DNA of 64,000 nt from CALESS01 sp964405455 (GCA_964405455.1 CAYOOA010000006.1:13580-77579), one strand, 5' to 3'; shown: positions 1-9,472, counted from the stretch's first letter. A program made the numbers and translations. The notes: a model not told the origin generated them from the letters alone.

Positions 1-58
1 CTGAAGATTGATTAACACAAGACGTGCAATAAAATTTCAATATCGGTCTCTATCTGCG

Positions 59-74
59 ATTATCTGCAGATAAT
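59..74. promoter_or_regulatory. 16-bp perfect palindrome, possible operator
   Basis: ATTATCTGCAGATAAT is a perfect palindrome about 190 bases before the start of the large secreted protein. A partial copy (TATCTGCGAT) sits just before it. It could be an operator or a chance AT-rich palindrome. The rest of positions 1-266 holds no gene that I can support. Confidence 0.3.
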
Positions 75-266
75 TCTTTGCATCATTGCATTTTGAAATT
101 CATCCAATCATCCCCCTCCCATCGCTGGCATAAAAATTGCTCCCTTGTCCATTGCGAAGCCCCTTCGGCCTGATAAAACTGTAATGTCAGCCCGGCGCCG
201 CGCATCTTGTATCTCGAGGCTGGTTTAACTATGATAAAAGCATCCCGATTGGTCAGGAGAATTCAA

Positions 267-3200
267 ATGAAACACGTAAATATCGGCCTGGGGGCGTTGA
301 TCATCCTCGGTGTGATCTTGGCGGTCATCCAACCGGCAGCCCTCCCCACCCAGGCCGCTGTAGAGGTACAGCCCACCCCGCAGGCCAAGTACCCGCAACA
401 GGATGCCGCCCTGCGTGAAGCTTTCTCTGCCGCCATCCAGGGACGCGAGGACGTGTTGGGTTTTATTGTGTATGATACCGAAGTCCAACGGATAGAATAT
501 TCGCAAGATGGCCAGACTGCCTTGCTGTTCCTGCAAATGCGCGACCGCACCACCGGCAAGGTAATCGCCACTGAACCCGGATTGGCCATCGCTCAACTGA
601 ATAGCCTGTCAGACGGCAGCAAAGCCCTGGATTGGAAGATCACCCTCCAGGCCGATTCAAACTGGGAGGAGCAGTTGAACAACCTGCCGGCCGGGATGCT
701 GACCGAGGAAGGTCGCCTTCTATATATGCCAGACGCAACCCCGGTGACCGAGACTCTCCCCACCCCGATCCGCGGTTACAAACTCCCCTGGGCCAAAGGC
801 CTGACCAAGCAACTGAGCGGCAGCATCGGTCATTTTCTGATCTATTATTCCTGTGCCGCTGGAGAAACCGCCTGCCGTTACGCCTATGATTTTGCCGATG
901 GGACCATGTTCCCGTTGCTGGCTGCCCGGGGTGGACTTGTGCATCTCTTGTATGATGAATGCCCGAATGACAATCATTCTTGCGTCAATTATATTGTCCT
1001 GGAAGATCGCTCCACCTCGCCTTATACCTATCAGCTCTATATGCATATTGCCTACCATTCCATCCCACAAAACCTGCGCACCATTAATACCCCGGTCGTG
1101 CAGGGACAATTCATCGCCAACGTGGATAATACCGGTTACTCCACCGGCTCCCACCTGCACTTCCATGTTCACACCAATCCCAGCAGCTACTGGGGTAACA
1201 GTGTTGATATCGCCTTTGATGAAGTCCCGTTCAACGACGGCGAGCCGCGCACCTGCTATGAGGCAGAACATTGGCCGGCCTACGGCACGGGTTGCGCGGA
1301 TACCTACACCTCCCAGAACCAGGGCGCCAATCCACCCACCGGCAACCTGACCCAGCCGACCAACGGGCAGGTATTCAGCACTTCAATCATTCCGATGGCC
1401 GGGACGGCAACCGATGATATTTCCATCACCAAGATCCAGCCGGTGGTTTACAACGGCTCCGAATGGGTTGAAGTCGGATCTTCCTATACTACGGCTTCCT
1501 TCAACGGCACGGTGGACCTGTGTTCCGCCAACATTGCCGACGGCCCGGTCCTGGTCGGCTTTTACGCTTATGATTATGAAGGCAACCGCTCGACCAATGT
1601 GCTCGGCCAGCGCCAGATCTTTAAAAGTGCCACCTGCTCCACCCCGGCGCCGCCGGCCTGTGTCCCCACCTCCAGCCAGGTGGCCCTCTTTACCGGCGTG
1701 GATTACACCGGCGTGTGCAAGAAGTTCAACATCGGTAATTACACCTCCGATAACCTTTATCCCCTCCAGATGAACCAGACCGTTTCCATCCTCGTCGGCA
1801 GCAACGTAACCGTGACCGGTTACGATGGTGAGTACGACACGACCTACGTCAAGTTTGACGGCCGCGGCGAAACCTATTACAGCTCCGATCCAAACCTGGC
1901 TGATAATCTCCTGCCAGCCAATGCCATCACTTCCATCCGGGTCCAGGCCAAATCCAGTGGGCCATTGGATATCTTCACCGACCCCATCGGGTTGACCGTC
2001 GGGCAATCCCCCACCAGTGTGGATTCACTCATCCTCAGTGCAATCAGGGGAAATTACTATAAAAATGGCGACGGAGTCAATACCTGGTCAGCCACGCTAG
2101 CCGGCCCGGGTGGGACGCTCACCCTGCCGACTCAAAAATACCCGATCTGGTCGGTCGGCAGCCTGGCTGCCGGCAGCTACACCTTCACAGTAACTGCCCA
2201 GGGCAGCTCGGCCACCAAACAGGCCAGCACCTCCTTCACCGTCAGCGAAGCCAGCCTGCCGGCTGTTGCGAATCGTTCTGTGCCGTATCTGGATGAAATG
2301 GAAGCAGGAATCAATGATTGGACTGCCAGCGGGCTCTGGCACCAGATGCCCTTTCAACGGGACAGTGCCACCACCACCGCCTGGGGTTATAACAACGGCA
2401 CAGACTATTCCACTGCCACCTACCGGGGCGGCGACCTGACCTCCCCACCCATCACGCTGCCGGCGGGCGGCGCCTATTTGCGCTTTGATTACCTTTATAA
2501 AACTGAAACCGCCAACCCGCTTGTAGATCAGCGCCGGGTGCAGATCTCGGTCAACGGCGGCGCTTTTACCGACCTGCTCCAAATGAGTGATGATCCGATG
2601 GATTACTGGCTGCATTCCCCGGTCATCAACTTGACCGGTGCCCAGTACCGCGGCCAGACGGTTCGCATTCGCTTCCATTTTGACACGGTGGATATCTACG
2701 GCAACGGCTTCTTCCCCGGCTGGCTGGTGGATAACGTCAGCCTGAACACCACCGCCCCGGATCTATCCTGTGCGGAAACCACTCCCAATGATACACCGGC
2801 AACCGCCTCATCCATTGCCATTAATAGCGATCAAAATGGGGTCATCTGCACCGGCGGAGACGTGGATTATTACAAAGTCAACGCCTCGGCTGGCATGCGC
2901 CTGATTGCTTCAGTTGCCGCTGCAGCGAATGGCTCTCCCCTCGATAGTGTCCTGCGCCTGTATGATTCCGACGGCCGCAGCGTGCTGGTTGAAAATGACG
3001 ATGTTTCCTCCACCCTGCAGGATTCGCAATTGAACTACACCGTCCAGCGCAGCGGGACGTATTACCTGCGCGTCAGCGCCTGGGATCATCCCTCGGCCGG
3101 CTCTCCCCAGCACACCTACACCCTCAGCCTGCGCCAGGATGTTGTCCAACCGGTTGTTGTTTTGAACTTCCCCACCAGCCGCTGGATTCCCGGCCCCATC

Positions 3201-4148
3201 TTCCCGGTCATTGCCAATGTCAGCGACCCCGGCGGCAGCGGTCCGGGCGCTGTGGATGTGTATTTCCATTCCACCGATTGGACCAACGGCCTGTGGGAGA
3301 AGATTACCAGCGATACAACCCCGGAGGACGGCTTCTACATCCCGGTGGATCTATCGGCAAAGGGTGCAGACGGCGGCTCCTTGCTGGTGCAGGGCTTCGA
3401 TCTCACCGGCACAAGCGCCATCGCCCTGGTCAGCCCCCTGGGCGTGGATGCCACCCAACCCACAGCCTCCTTTGAAAGCATCCCTCCGAACGGCAGTACG
3501 CGCTTCCTGGTGCGGTGGAACCTTGCCGACACCATCAGCGGGTTGGCTGGATTCTCCATCCAGGTCCAGGTGGACGGCGGCAGTTGGACCGATTGGATGA
3601 CCGCTCCCGATCTCAACCTGCGCCAGGCCTGGTACCAGGGAGAACTCGGGCACACCTACGGATTCCGCCTGCAAGCCGTGGATGTTGCCGGCAATGTCCG
3701 TGTCTACCCGGCCAGCGCAGAGGTCTCGATATCCGTCTCCACCTGCACAGCAGATGCCTTTGAAGATGCCGACGATTCACCCACCTCAGCCAACCTGCTT
3801 GGGATGGAAAGTTCACCGCAGCACAATTTCTGCGCGGCCAATGACGTTGATTGGTTCACCCTCCAGGCGGCAGATGATCAACCCTTGCTGCTGGTGGTAC
3901 AGCCATCCGCTGCCATGGGAGCCTATACAATCGGATGGTATGATGCCAGCGGTCAAACCCTGCTGCAAGAAATCACATCCAATGGCGGCGGCATTCCCGC
4001 GGCCTTACCCATTGTCCCTGCCAGCGGCGGGGGAACCTACCGCGTGCGCATCCAGCCGCTGGATCCCCGCCTGGCTGGAGACGGCGTCACTTACACCCTG
4101 CAGCTCTTCCAGGCTGTTCAAGTGCACCTGCCACTGGTGCAACGCTAA
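267..4148 (+). CDS. Secreted multidomain protein with M23-peptidase-like domain
   Basis: The start at 267 is chosen because AGGAGA lies 7 nt upstream; an upstream in-frame start at 207 lacks this. The 1293-aa product begins with an uncleaved-anchor or signal-type hydrophobic stretch. An M23 (LytM-like) domain lies at about residues 180-310: HLHFHVH near 295 and an earlier YMHIAYH are clear, but the usual first zinc ligand of the HxxxD motif appears as R-Y-A-Y-D, so peptidase activity is uncertain. A beta/gamma-crystallin-like segment follows (about 470-565), then a jelly-roll-like region starting YLDEMEAGINDW, then two pre-peptidase C-terminal (PPC) type domains, one near 840-950 and one at the end. 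The C-terminus is VHLPLVQR. Probably an extracellular cell-wall-acting or binding protein; the substrate cannot be read from sequence. Confidence 0.8.
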   Translation: MKHVNIGLGALIILGVILAVIQPAALPTQAAVEVQPTPQAKYPQQDAALREAFSAAIQGREDVLGFIVYDTEVQRIEYSQDGQTALLFLQMRDRTTGKVIATEPGLAIAQLNSLSDGSKALDWKITLQADSNWEEQLNNLPAGMLTEEGRLLYMPDATPVTETLPTPIRGYKLPWAKGLTKQLSGSIGHFLIYYSCAAGETACRYAYDFADGTMFPLLAARGGLVHLLYDECPNDNHSCVNYIVLEDRSTSPYTYQLYMHIAYHSIPQNLRTINTPVVQGQFIANVDNTGYSTGSHLHFHVHTNPSSYWGNSVDIAFDEVPFNDGEPRTCYEAEHWPAYGTGCADTYTSQNQGANPPTGNLTQPTNGQVFSTSIIPMAGTATDDISITKIQPVVYNGSEWVEVGSSYTTASFNGTVDLCSANIADGPVLVGFYAYDYEGNRSTNVLGQRQIFKSATCSTPAPPACVPTSSQVALFTGVDYTGVCKKFNIGNYTSDNLYPLQMNQTVSILVGSNVTVTGYDGEYDTTYVKFDGRGETYYSSDPNLADNLLPANAITSIRVQAKSSGPLDIFTDPIGLTVGQSPTSVDSLILSAIRGNYYKNGDGVNTWSATLAGPGGTLTLPTQKYPIWSVGSLAAGSYTFTVTAQGSSATKQASTSFTVSEASLPAVANRSVPYLDEMEAGINDWTASGLWHQMPFQRDSATTTAWGYNNGTDYSTATYRGGDLTSPPITLPAGGAYLRFDYLYKTETANPLVDQRRVQISVNGGAFTDLLQMSDDPMDYWLHSPVINLTGAQYRGQTVRIRFHFDTVDIYGNGFFPGWLVDNVSLNTTAPDLSCAETTPNDTPATASSIAINSDQNGVICTGGDVDYYKVNASAGMRLIASVAAAANGSPLDSVLRLYDSDGRSVLVENDDVSSTLQDSQLNYTVQRSGTYYLRVSAWDHPSAGSPQHTYTLSLRQDVVQPVVVLNFPTSRWIPGPIFPVIANVSDPGGSGPGAVDVYFHSTDWTNGLWEKITSDTTPEDGFYIPVDLSAKGADGGSLLVQGFDLTGTSAIALVSPLGVDATQPTASFESIPPNGSTRFLVRWNLADTISGLAGFSIQVQVDGGSWTDWMTAPDLNLRQAWYQGELGHTYGFRLQAVDVAGNVRVYPASAEVSISVSTCTADAFEDADDSPTSANLLGMESSPQHNFCAANDVDWFTLQAADDQPLLLVVQPSAAMGAYTIGWYDASGQTLLQEITSNGGGIPAALPIVPASGGGTYRVRIQPLDPRLAGDGVTYTLQLFQAVQVHLPLVQR

Positions 4149-4200
4149 CGACTGAAACCCTGCTGCACAGTTTCAAAAAAATCGTATCGAATTAAACCTG

Positions 4201-4235
4201 AAAGGGACGCATAACAAGCGTCCCTTTTTCGTTTG
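4201..4235 (+). terminator. Rho-independent terminator
   Basis: AAAGGGACGC and GCGTCCCTTT form a 10-bp stem around a 7-nt loop, followed by TTCGTTT. It ends the transcript of the large secreted protein. Confidence 0.85.
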
Positions 4236-4285
4236 CCACCTGCAGGAGCCAGGCTTCTCTATCCGATCAGGTAATTGTGCACCTG

Positions 4286-4588
4286 CTACTCGGTTAAATC
4301 CACCGCAAAGCGCAGGGCATTGGCAGCGAATTCCACCCGCACCACCCGCCCGCTCACCTGGATGTGTGAGGTGTTATCCAGGTTGGGAATGGCCAGGCGA
4401 ACTTCATCGCCCACCTGGGGCTTATAGCCCTCTGATTTCAACGGCAGTTTAACCAGGATCCCAGTCGCCGAAACATTCACGCTGCGCCCGCTCAAGCGGT
4501 GTGGTTCAAGGATCTTCACCGGCCGATGCCACTCCATCCGGTTGGCCCGGCGTGATTCACGGAAATCCAAAACGTTCGATTGCAACAT
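4286..4588 (-). CDS. PilZ domain protein
   Basis: A 100-aa protein that is essentially one PilZ domain, the classic cyclic-di-GMP binding fold. The two motifs of the binding site are visible: RxxxR (in RRANR, near residue 12) and NxSxxG (NVSATG), followed by the beta-barrel. The start at 4588 is set by GGAGG a few bases upstream; starting at 4645 would add an unlikely N-terminus. It stands alone, convergent to the upstream gene. Likely a c-di-GMP responder acting on an unknown partner. The fold is well supported; ligand binding is inferred from the intact motifs. Confidence 0.85.
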   Translation of the reverse strand: MLQSNVLDFRESRRANRMEWHRPVKILEPHRLSGRSVNVSATGILVKLPLKSEGYKPQVGDEVRLAIPNLDNTSHIQVSGRVVRVEFAANALRFAVDLTE

Positions 4589-4734
4589 CCCATCCCTCCG
4601 CACTGACAGCCGCAAAGCCTTGCTTGTAGAATCATAATAGCACAAACCGAATCAAATGCAAGCGGTTTTCAGAGTAAACCTCACGAAAATATAATGAATG
4701 GGTTAACTGCGGATTAAATTGATCCAAAAAATGC

Positions 4735-4762
4735 TTGCATTTTTGTTTGTCCTTTGTATAAT
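4735..4762 (+). promoter_or_regulatory. Promoter immediately before the start codon
   Basis: TTGCAT (4735-4740), a 16-nt spacer and TATAAT (4757-4762). The ATG at 4769 falls where transcription would start, so the mRNA is predicted to be leaderless. Confidence 0.65.
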
Positions 4763-4768
4763 AAGGAT

Positions 4769-5686
4769 ATGCGCATTACTCGCCGCGCTTTTTGGGTGGT
4801 TTTATTTATCATTGTCCTTGTCCTGGCACCAACAGGTGCCCTTGCGCAGACCGGGGGAGTGAAGGTATTTTCCAATGGCGTCCTGCTTTCCGGGGAATGG
4901 CTGAAAAAGTGGAACAGCTCGCCTGATCCATATTTGCAGTACGGCATTCCGCTTACCGGGATAATTCAATCCGCCAGCGGCGAAAATGTGGTCTACCTGC
5001 AAAAAGCCCGCTTCCGCGAGACTGCCGAAGGCATTGTTGCAGATCCACTGGGGCAGATGCTGTATGTGCCCGGCCATCCGGCCAATTTCTCGCTCAATAC
5101 TCCCGCCTGCCGGGTGCAACCGGAAACCGGCTTTCACCTGTGTTATACCTTCCTGCAGGTCTACAGCACCAAGGGTGACCTGTTGGGCGCTCCAGTGTCT
5201 GACCCGGAAGAGGAAAACGGCCGGATTTACCAGGCTTTTGAATACGGCTGGCTGGAGTGGCGGCCGGAAAATCCGCCCAATCAACGTGTTGTCTTTGTCG
5301 ACCTCGGCCGGATTGCTTATGATCTCTGGGAGGGCGGGCATGTTTCCGCCATCGGCAGCAGCCTGCCGGTTTCCAGCACGGATATCTCGGCCTTTGCCTT
5401 CGTCGAGCAATCCATTCTGCCGAACAACTCCACCCAGACCCTGTACCTGATCGCCCGTGATTCGAAATACCAACCGATCAGCAATGTCATCGTCAATGTT
5501 GCGGTGGAATTTCCCACTGGCCAGGTGGTCGGCCTGGGAGTGCGCAGCACCGATGCCGACGGCCTGGTGAAATACACCTTTGATGTGCGTGGCTTCCAGG
5601 TCGGTCAGACGGTGAAGATCCACGCCAGTCTGAAATACGGTCCCAACAGTGCAGAAGCGGGTACTTCTTTCCGCATCTGGTATTAA
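4769..5686 (+). CDS. Secreted protein of unknown function with Ig-like C-terminus
   Basis: A 305-aa protein with a clear signal peptide (MRITRRAFWVVLFIIVLVL then APTGALAQ). The middle part, with segments such as WLKKWNSSPDPYLQYGIPLTG and GLQYLQK-like aromatic-rich turns, resembles the repeat-rich secreted proteins common in Chloroflexota but I cannot assign a family. The last ~100 residues look like an Ig-like or bacterial invasin-type domain (SKYQPISNVIVNVAVEFPTG then TDADGLVKYTFDV). ATG 4769 was preferred over the in-frame TTG 4754, which lies inside the promoter. Function unknown. Confidence 0.75.
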   Translation: MRITRRAFWVVLFIIVLVLAPTGALAQTGGVKVFSNGVLLSGEWLKKWNSSPDPYLQYGIPLTGIIQSASGENVVYLQKARFRETAEGIVADPLGQMLYVPGHPANFSLNTPACRVQPETGFHLCYTFLQVYSTKGDLLGAPVSDPEEENGRIYQAFEYGWLEWRPENPPNQRVVFVDLGRIAYDLWEGGHVSAIGSSLPVSSTDISAFAFVEQSILPNNSTQTLYLIARDSKYQPISNVIVNVAVEFPTGQVVGLGVRSTDADGLVKYTFDVRGFQVGQTVKIHASLKYGPNSAEAGTSFRIWY

Positions 5687-5717
5687 ATTCCATATCCCTT
5701 TCAAAAATACCCACCCA

Positions 5718-5743
5718 AACCGCTGCCAGGGCAGCGGTTTTTT
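5718..5743. terminator. Rho-independent terminator
   Basis: AACCGCTGCC, a 2-nt loop and GGCAGCGGTT, followed by a T run. It closes the preceding plus-strand gene. Confidence 0.85.
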
Positions 5744-5894
5744 CATAATTTTCTCGATATCAGGAAGAATATCAGCCTGAAAATATGCTTTTCTCGCCGA
5801 TTGAATTAAAGGAGATTAAGTTACAATCACATGGCATACTCGGTGTATAGGCCTTGCAGGCCGGCACCGGATTCCCTGTGTAGCGAGGATGGAT

Positions 5895-7448
5895 ATGACC
5901 GAGGAAGATCCCAGAATCTTGAATTTGCGCGCCATGCGCCAACGGGCCAGGCTCGGCGGCGGTGAAGAGCGCATCGCCAAGCAGCATGCCAAGGGCAAGA
6001 TGACCGCCCGCGAACGGATTGAGTTCCTGCTCGATCCTGGCACTTTCCAGGAATTGGGCGCTTACGGATTGCAGCAGAACACACTCATCGCCAGCAGCGA
6101 GGAAAAAATCCTCGGCGACGGTGTGGTAACCGGCTGCGGTCGGATTGACGGGCGCATCGTCTATGTTTATGCCCAGGATTTCACCGTCTCCGGCGGTGCC
6201 CTGGGTGAAATGCACTCGCGCAAGATCTGCAACGCCATGGACCTGGCTGTCCAGGCCGGCGCACCGTTCATCGGCCTGATTGATTCGGGCGGCGCCCGCA
6301 TCCAGGAAGGGGTGCGCAGCCTGAGCGGTTACGCAGAAATTTTCCGCCGCAACGCCCAGTACTCCGGCATCATCCCACAGATCAGCGTCATCCTGGGCCC
6401 CTGCGCCGGTGGTGCGGCTTACTCCCCCGCCCTGACCGACCTGATCATCATGGTCGATAAGAACTCCTACATGTTCCTCACCGGCCCGGAAGTGATTAAA
6501 TCCATCACCGGTGAAGTCGTGGATTTTGAAACCCTCGGCGGAGCCGAAACCCACCTCACCATCAGCGGCCTGGCCCACCTGACCGCCCCCAATGAAAAGG
6601 ATGCGCTGACCCTGGCGCGTAAAGCCATTTCCTACCTGCCCTCCAACGGAATGGAAAATCCTCCCGCCCAACCGGCTGCGCAGGACCCGACCGCCCTGGT
6701 GGAAGAACTCAATCACATCGTCCCGGCCGATCCCTCCGCCCCATACAGCATGCACGAAATCATCCAGCGCGTGGTGGATGCCGGCTCGTTCATTGAACTC
6801 CAGCCCGGTTTTGCCCGCAATGCCATTGTCGGCCTGGCGCGTATCGGCGGATTGAGTGTCGGCATCGTCTCACAGGAACCGGCCCAGATGGCCGGCGTGA
6901 TTGACATCGATGCCGCCGACAAGATCACCCGCTTTGTCCGCCTGTGCGATTGCTATAACATCCCGCTGGTCACCTTCGTGGATACGCCCGGTTTCCTGCC
7001 GGGTGTGGACCAGGAGCACCGCGGTATCATCCGCCACGGCGCCAAGGTGTTGTATGCCTATTCCGAAGCCAGCGTGCCCAAGATCAGCGTGGTGGTGCGT
7101 AAGGCCTACGGCGGCGCATTCGTGGTGATGAGCAGCAAATTCCTGGGAACTGATTACAACTTCGCCTGGCCCTCAGCGGAAATCGCCGTGATGGGCCCGG
7201 AAGGCGCCACCAACATCCTCTACCGCCGCCAGATTGAAGCCGCGGCCGACCCGGCCGCCGAGCGCGCCCGCCTGACCGAGGAATACCGCGACAAATATCT
7301 CAATCCCTTCATGGCAGCCGGCACCGGCGATATTGACGACGTTATCGAACCGCGCGAAACCCGCCAGCGCGTCTACGCCGCCCTGTTGGCCTTGACTACA
7401 AAATCCGTCACCCCCCTGCCGCGCAAGCACGGCAATATGCCGGTCTAA
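5895..7448 (+). CDS. mmdA: Acyl-CoA decarboxylase carboxyltransferase (alpha) subunit
   Basis: A 517-aa carboxyltransferase of the propionyl-CoA carboxylase beta / methylmalonyl-CoA decarboxylase alpha family. Two crotonase-fold halves are visible: the N half with DSGGARIQEGV and GPCAGGAAYSP, the C half with VDTPGFLPGVDQE and RKAYGGAFVVMSS, the glycine-rich loops forming the oxyanion holes. It moves CO2 from the acyl-CoA to biotin on the carrier subunit. GAGG lies 6 nt before ATG 5895 but directly touches ATG 5889, so 5895 is preferred. It starts a four-gene operon whose order matches mmdA-D-C-B of Veillonella and Propionigenium. Methylmalonyl-CoA is the most likely substrate; another acyl-CoA cannot be excluded. 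Confidence 0.9.
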   Translation: MTEEDPRILNLRAMRQRARLGGGEERIAKQHAKGKMTARERIEFLLDPGTFQELGAYGLQQNTLIASSEEKILGDGVVTGCGRIDGRIVYVYAQDFTVSGGALGEMHSRKICNAMDLAVQAGAPFIGLIDSGGARIQEGVRSLSGYAEIFRRNAQYSGIIPQISVILGPCAGGAAYSPALTDLIIMVDKNSYMFLTGPEVIKSITGEVVDFETLGGAETHLTISGLAHLTAPNEKDALTLARKAISYLPSNGMENPPAQPAAQDPTALVEELNHIVPADPSAPYSMHEIIQRVVDAGSFIELQPGFARNAIVGLARIGGLSVGIVSQEPAQMAGVIDIDAADKITRFVRLCDCYNIPLVTFVDTPGFLPGVDQEHRGIIRHGAKVLYAYSEASVPKISVVVRKAYGGAFVVMSSKFLGTDYNFAWPSAEIAVMGPEGATNILYRRQIEAAADPAAERARLTEEYRDKYLNPFMAAGTGDIDDVIEPRETRQRVYAALLALTTKSVTPLPRKHGNMPV

Positions 7449-7465
7449 CCCGGAGGAGCCCCTAA

Positions 7466-7837
7466 ATGATCCAGAACCTGAAAGATGCTTTGGTTATCAC
7501 CGGGGTGGGCATGGGATTGGTTTTCCTGGCCCTACTGCTGCTCTGGCTGCTCATGGCACTGGTGGTCAAAATCAAAGATCCGGTCGAATCCGAAGAAGAG
7601 GAAGCCGAAGCACAAATGGATGCCAGCCTGGAAGATGCACCGGCCGTGACTGTCTCGGACCGCAAGCGGCGGGCTGCCGCAGCCGCCGTGGCTGTTGCGC
7701 TCGGCTTGCGGCGGAGTTCTGCCGCCAGCCTGCAGCCGCAAACGCCGGCCGCTTTCACCGGGGGCTGGCAAGCCTCATACCGCGCCAATAACATCGCCCG
7801 GCGCACCAACCTGTTTAGCCGTAAACCGCGAGGGTAG
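7466..7837 (+). CDS. mmdD: Sodium pump decarboxylase small membrane subunit (OadG/MmdD type)
   Basis: A 123-aa protein with one N-terminal transmembrane helix (about residues 8-36), then an acidic linker (ESEEEEAEAQ) and an Ala- and Arg-rich tail. This is the layout of the OadG/MmdD family, which holds the carboxyltransferase and beta subunits together at the membrane. GGAGG precedes ATG 7466. It lies 17 nt after mmdA and 4 nt before the biotin carrier gene. The tail is poorly conserved in this family, so the assignment rests on the helix, the size and the position. Confidence 0.85.
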   Translation: MIQNLKDALVITGVGMGLVFLALLLLWLLMALVVKIKDPVESEEEEAEAQMDASLEDAPAVTVSDRKRRAAAAAVAVALGLRRSSAASLQPQTPAAFTGGWQASYRANNIARRTNLFSRKPRG

Positions 7838-7841
7838 AGAT

Positions 7842-8261
7842 ATGAAACTGCGTGTCAAAATTGACGATCAGATGTTTGATGTGGAAGTGAACGATCTCTC
7901 CAGCCGGCCGATCCTGGCCAGCGTGGACGGTGAAACGTTTGAAATCTGGCCGGAAGATGCCGCCGCCCCCGAGATTGCGCCTCTGCAAGCTGCGCCGGCC
8001 CAGGCGCGCCCCGTTGCTGCTGCCGCAGAAGCCGCGGTGGATAAGACCAAAAGCGTCACCGCCCCCATCCCCGGCGTGATCATTTCGATCGCCGTCAAGG
8101 AAGGTGATGTGGTCAAGCAAGGCCAGGAGTTGTGTGTCCTGGAAGCAATGAAGATGAAGAACGCCATCCGCGCCGGACGGGCGGGCAAGATTGCAGCCAT
8201 CCGCGTGGCGGCCGGCGATCATGTAAAGCACGGCCAGGCCTTGATGGATTACGCCGAATAG
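7842..8261 (+). CDS. mmdC: Biotin carboxyl carrier subunit
   Basis: A 139-aa biotinyl carrier protein. The C-terminal ~70 residues form the biotinyl domain, with the motif EAMKMK and the biotinylated lysine at about residue 104. A flexible Ala-Pro-rich linker (around residues 50-65) separates it from an N-terminal region resembling the carrier start of related decarboxylases. Biotin is carboxylated by mmdA and carries CO2 to the membrane beta subunit. An upstream in-frame start at 7695 would overlap the mmdD-type gene heavily; ATG 7842 begins 4 nt after it. Confidence 0.92.
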   Translation: MKLRVKIDDQMFDVEVNDLSSRPILASVDGETFEIWPEDAAAPEIAPLQAAPAQARPVAAAAEAAVDKTKSVTAPIPGVIISIAVKEGDVVKQGQELCVLEAMKMKNAIRAGRAGKIAAIRVAAGDHVKHGQALMDYAE

Positions 8262-8270
8262 GGGGATGGC

Positions 8271-9422
8271 ATGATCATCGATCTGCTTTCCCAAATTTTT
8301 GCCGGTTCTGCCTCATTTTACTGGGGTAATGCCGTCATGATCCTGGTCGGCCTGGTGTTGATTGCGCTGGCCGTGATCAAGGAATACGAACCGGTCCTGC
8401 TGCTGCCGATTGGTGTGGGCTGTATCCTGGCCAACCTGGGCATGGCCGTCAATATGGCTCCCGGCGCTTGCAGCCTGGGTGACCAGAACTTCCTGACCAT
8501 CCTGTATTGCGCCGGCATTAAGACGGAGCTCTTCCCGCTGCTGATCTTCGTGGGCGTGGGCGCGATGATTGACTTCACTCCCCTGCTGGCCATGCCGCAG
8601 ATGGTGGTGTTGGGCGCTGCCGGCCAGTTTGGCATCTACGCCACCCTGATCCTGGCTACATTGCTCGGGTTCAAGATGAACGAAGCCGCCTCCATCGGCG
8701 TCATCGGCGCCATTGACGGCCCGACCGCCATCTTTGTCACCACCAAACTGGCCCCGGAGCTGCTCGGCCCGATTGCCGTGGCAGCCTACTCCTACATGAG
8801 CCTGATCCCGATCATCCAGCCGCCAATCATGAAGTTGATGACCACACGCAAGGAACGCCTGACCCGCATGGAATACACTGCCAAGCCGGTTTCCAAGCGC
8901 GCCCTGATCATCTTCCCCATCGTGGTGACCATCGTGGTTTCACTGGTGGCCCCCTCCGCCGCCCCGTTGATTGCCACCCTGATGCTGGGGAATATTCTCC
9001 GCGAGGCCGGTGTGGTGGACCGCCTGAACAAAGCTGCCCAGAACGAAATCATCAATATCTCCACCCTGTTCCTCGGTTTGTGCATCGGCGCAACCATGAC
9101 CGCCGCCCGCTTCATCCAGTTGGATACCCTGATGATCCTCGGCCTGGGCTTGCTGGCCTTCGTGATCGACACGGTTGCCGGCCTGCTATTCGGCAAGTTC
9201 ATGTATGTCATCTCCGGGCATAAAATCAACCCATTGATCGGCGCTTGCGGAATCTCGGCCTTCCCCATGGCCGGACGGCTTTCCGCTAAAATGGCTGCGG
9301 ATGAAGATTATGACAATTTCATCCTGATGCACGCCATGGGCTCCAACACTGCCGGGCAGTTGGGCAGCGTGGTGGCCGGCGGCCTGCTGCTGGTACTGGT
9401 TTCCGTCTTCGGTCACATCTAA
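8271..9422 (+). CDS. mmdB: Na+-translocating decarboxylase beta subunit
   Basis: A 383-aa polytopic membrane protein of the OadB/MmdB/GcdB family. It decarboxylates carboxybiotin and exports Na+ in the process. Family signatures are visible: GVIGAIDGPTAIF (the conserved Asp near residue 149) and AAQNEIINISTLFLGL with the following GATM. It is 9 nt downstream of the biotin carrier gene. With the three preceding genes it makes a complete pump; no separate biotin carboxylase is needed because carboxylation uses the acyl-CoA itself. Confidence 0.93.
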   Translation: MIIDLLSQIFAGSASFYWGNAVMILVGLVLIALAVIKEYEPVLLLPIGVGCILANLGMAVNMAPGACSLGDQNFLTILYCAGIKTELFPLLIFVGVGAMIDFTPLLAMPQMVVLGAAGQFGIYATLILATLLGFKMNEAASIGVIGAIDGPTAIFVTTKLAPELLGPIAVAAYSYMSLIPIIQPPIMKLMTTRKERLTRMEYTAKPVSKRALIIFPIVVTIVVSLVAPSAAPLIATLMLGNILREAGVVDRLNKAAQNEIINISTLFLGLCIGATMTAARFIQLDTLMILGLGLLAFVIDTVAGLLFGKFMYVISGHKINPLIGACGISAFPMAGRLSAKMAADEDYDNFILMHAMGSNTAGQLGSVVAGGLLLVLVSVFGHI

Positions 9423-9443
9423 ACGCTCTTCCTTAATCTTTCA

Positions 9444-9472
9444 CCCCCCTGCGGAAACATTGCGCAGGGGGG
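9444..9472 (+). terminator. GC-rich hairpin ending the decarboxylase operon
   Basis: CCCCCCTGCG (9444-9453) pairs with CGCAGGGGGG (9463-9472), a 10-bp stem. It is followed by TTCGCGTT rather than a clean T run, so termination may be partial. Confidence 0.6.

Noticed and set aside
5772..6755. 327-codon minus-strand frame over mmdA
   Set aside because: It is antisense to the carboxyltransferase and lacks any domain.
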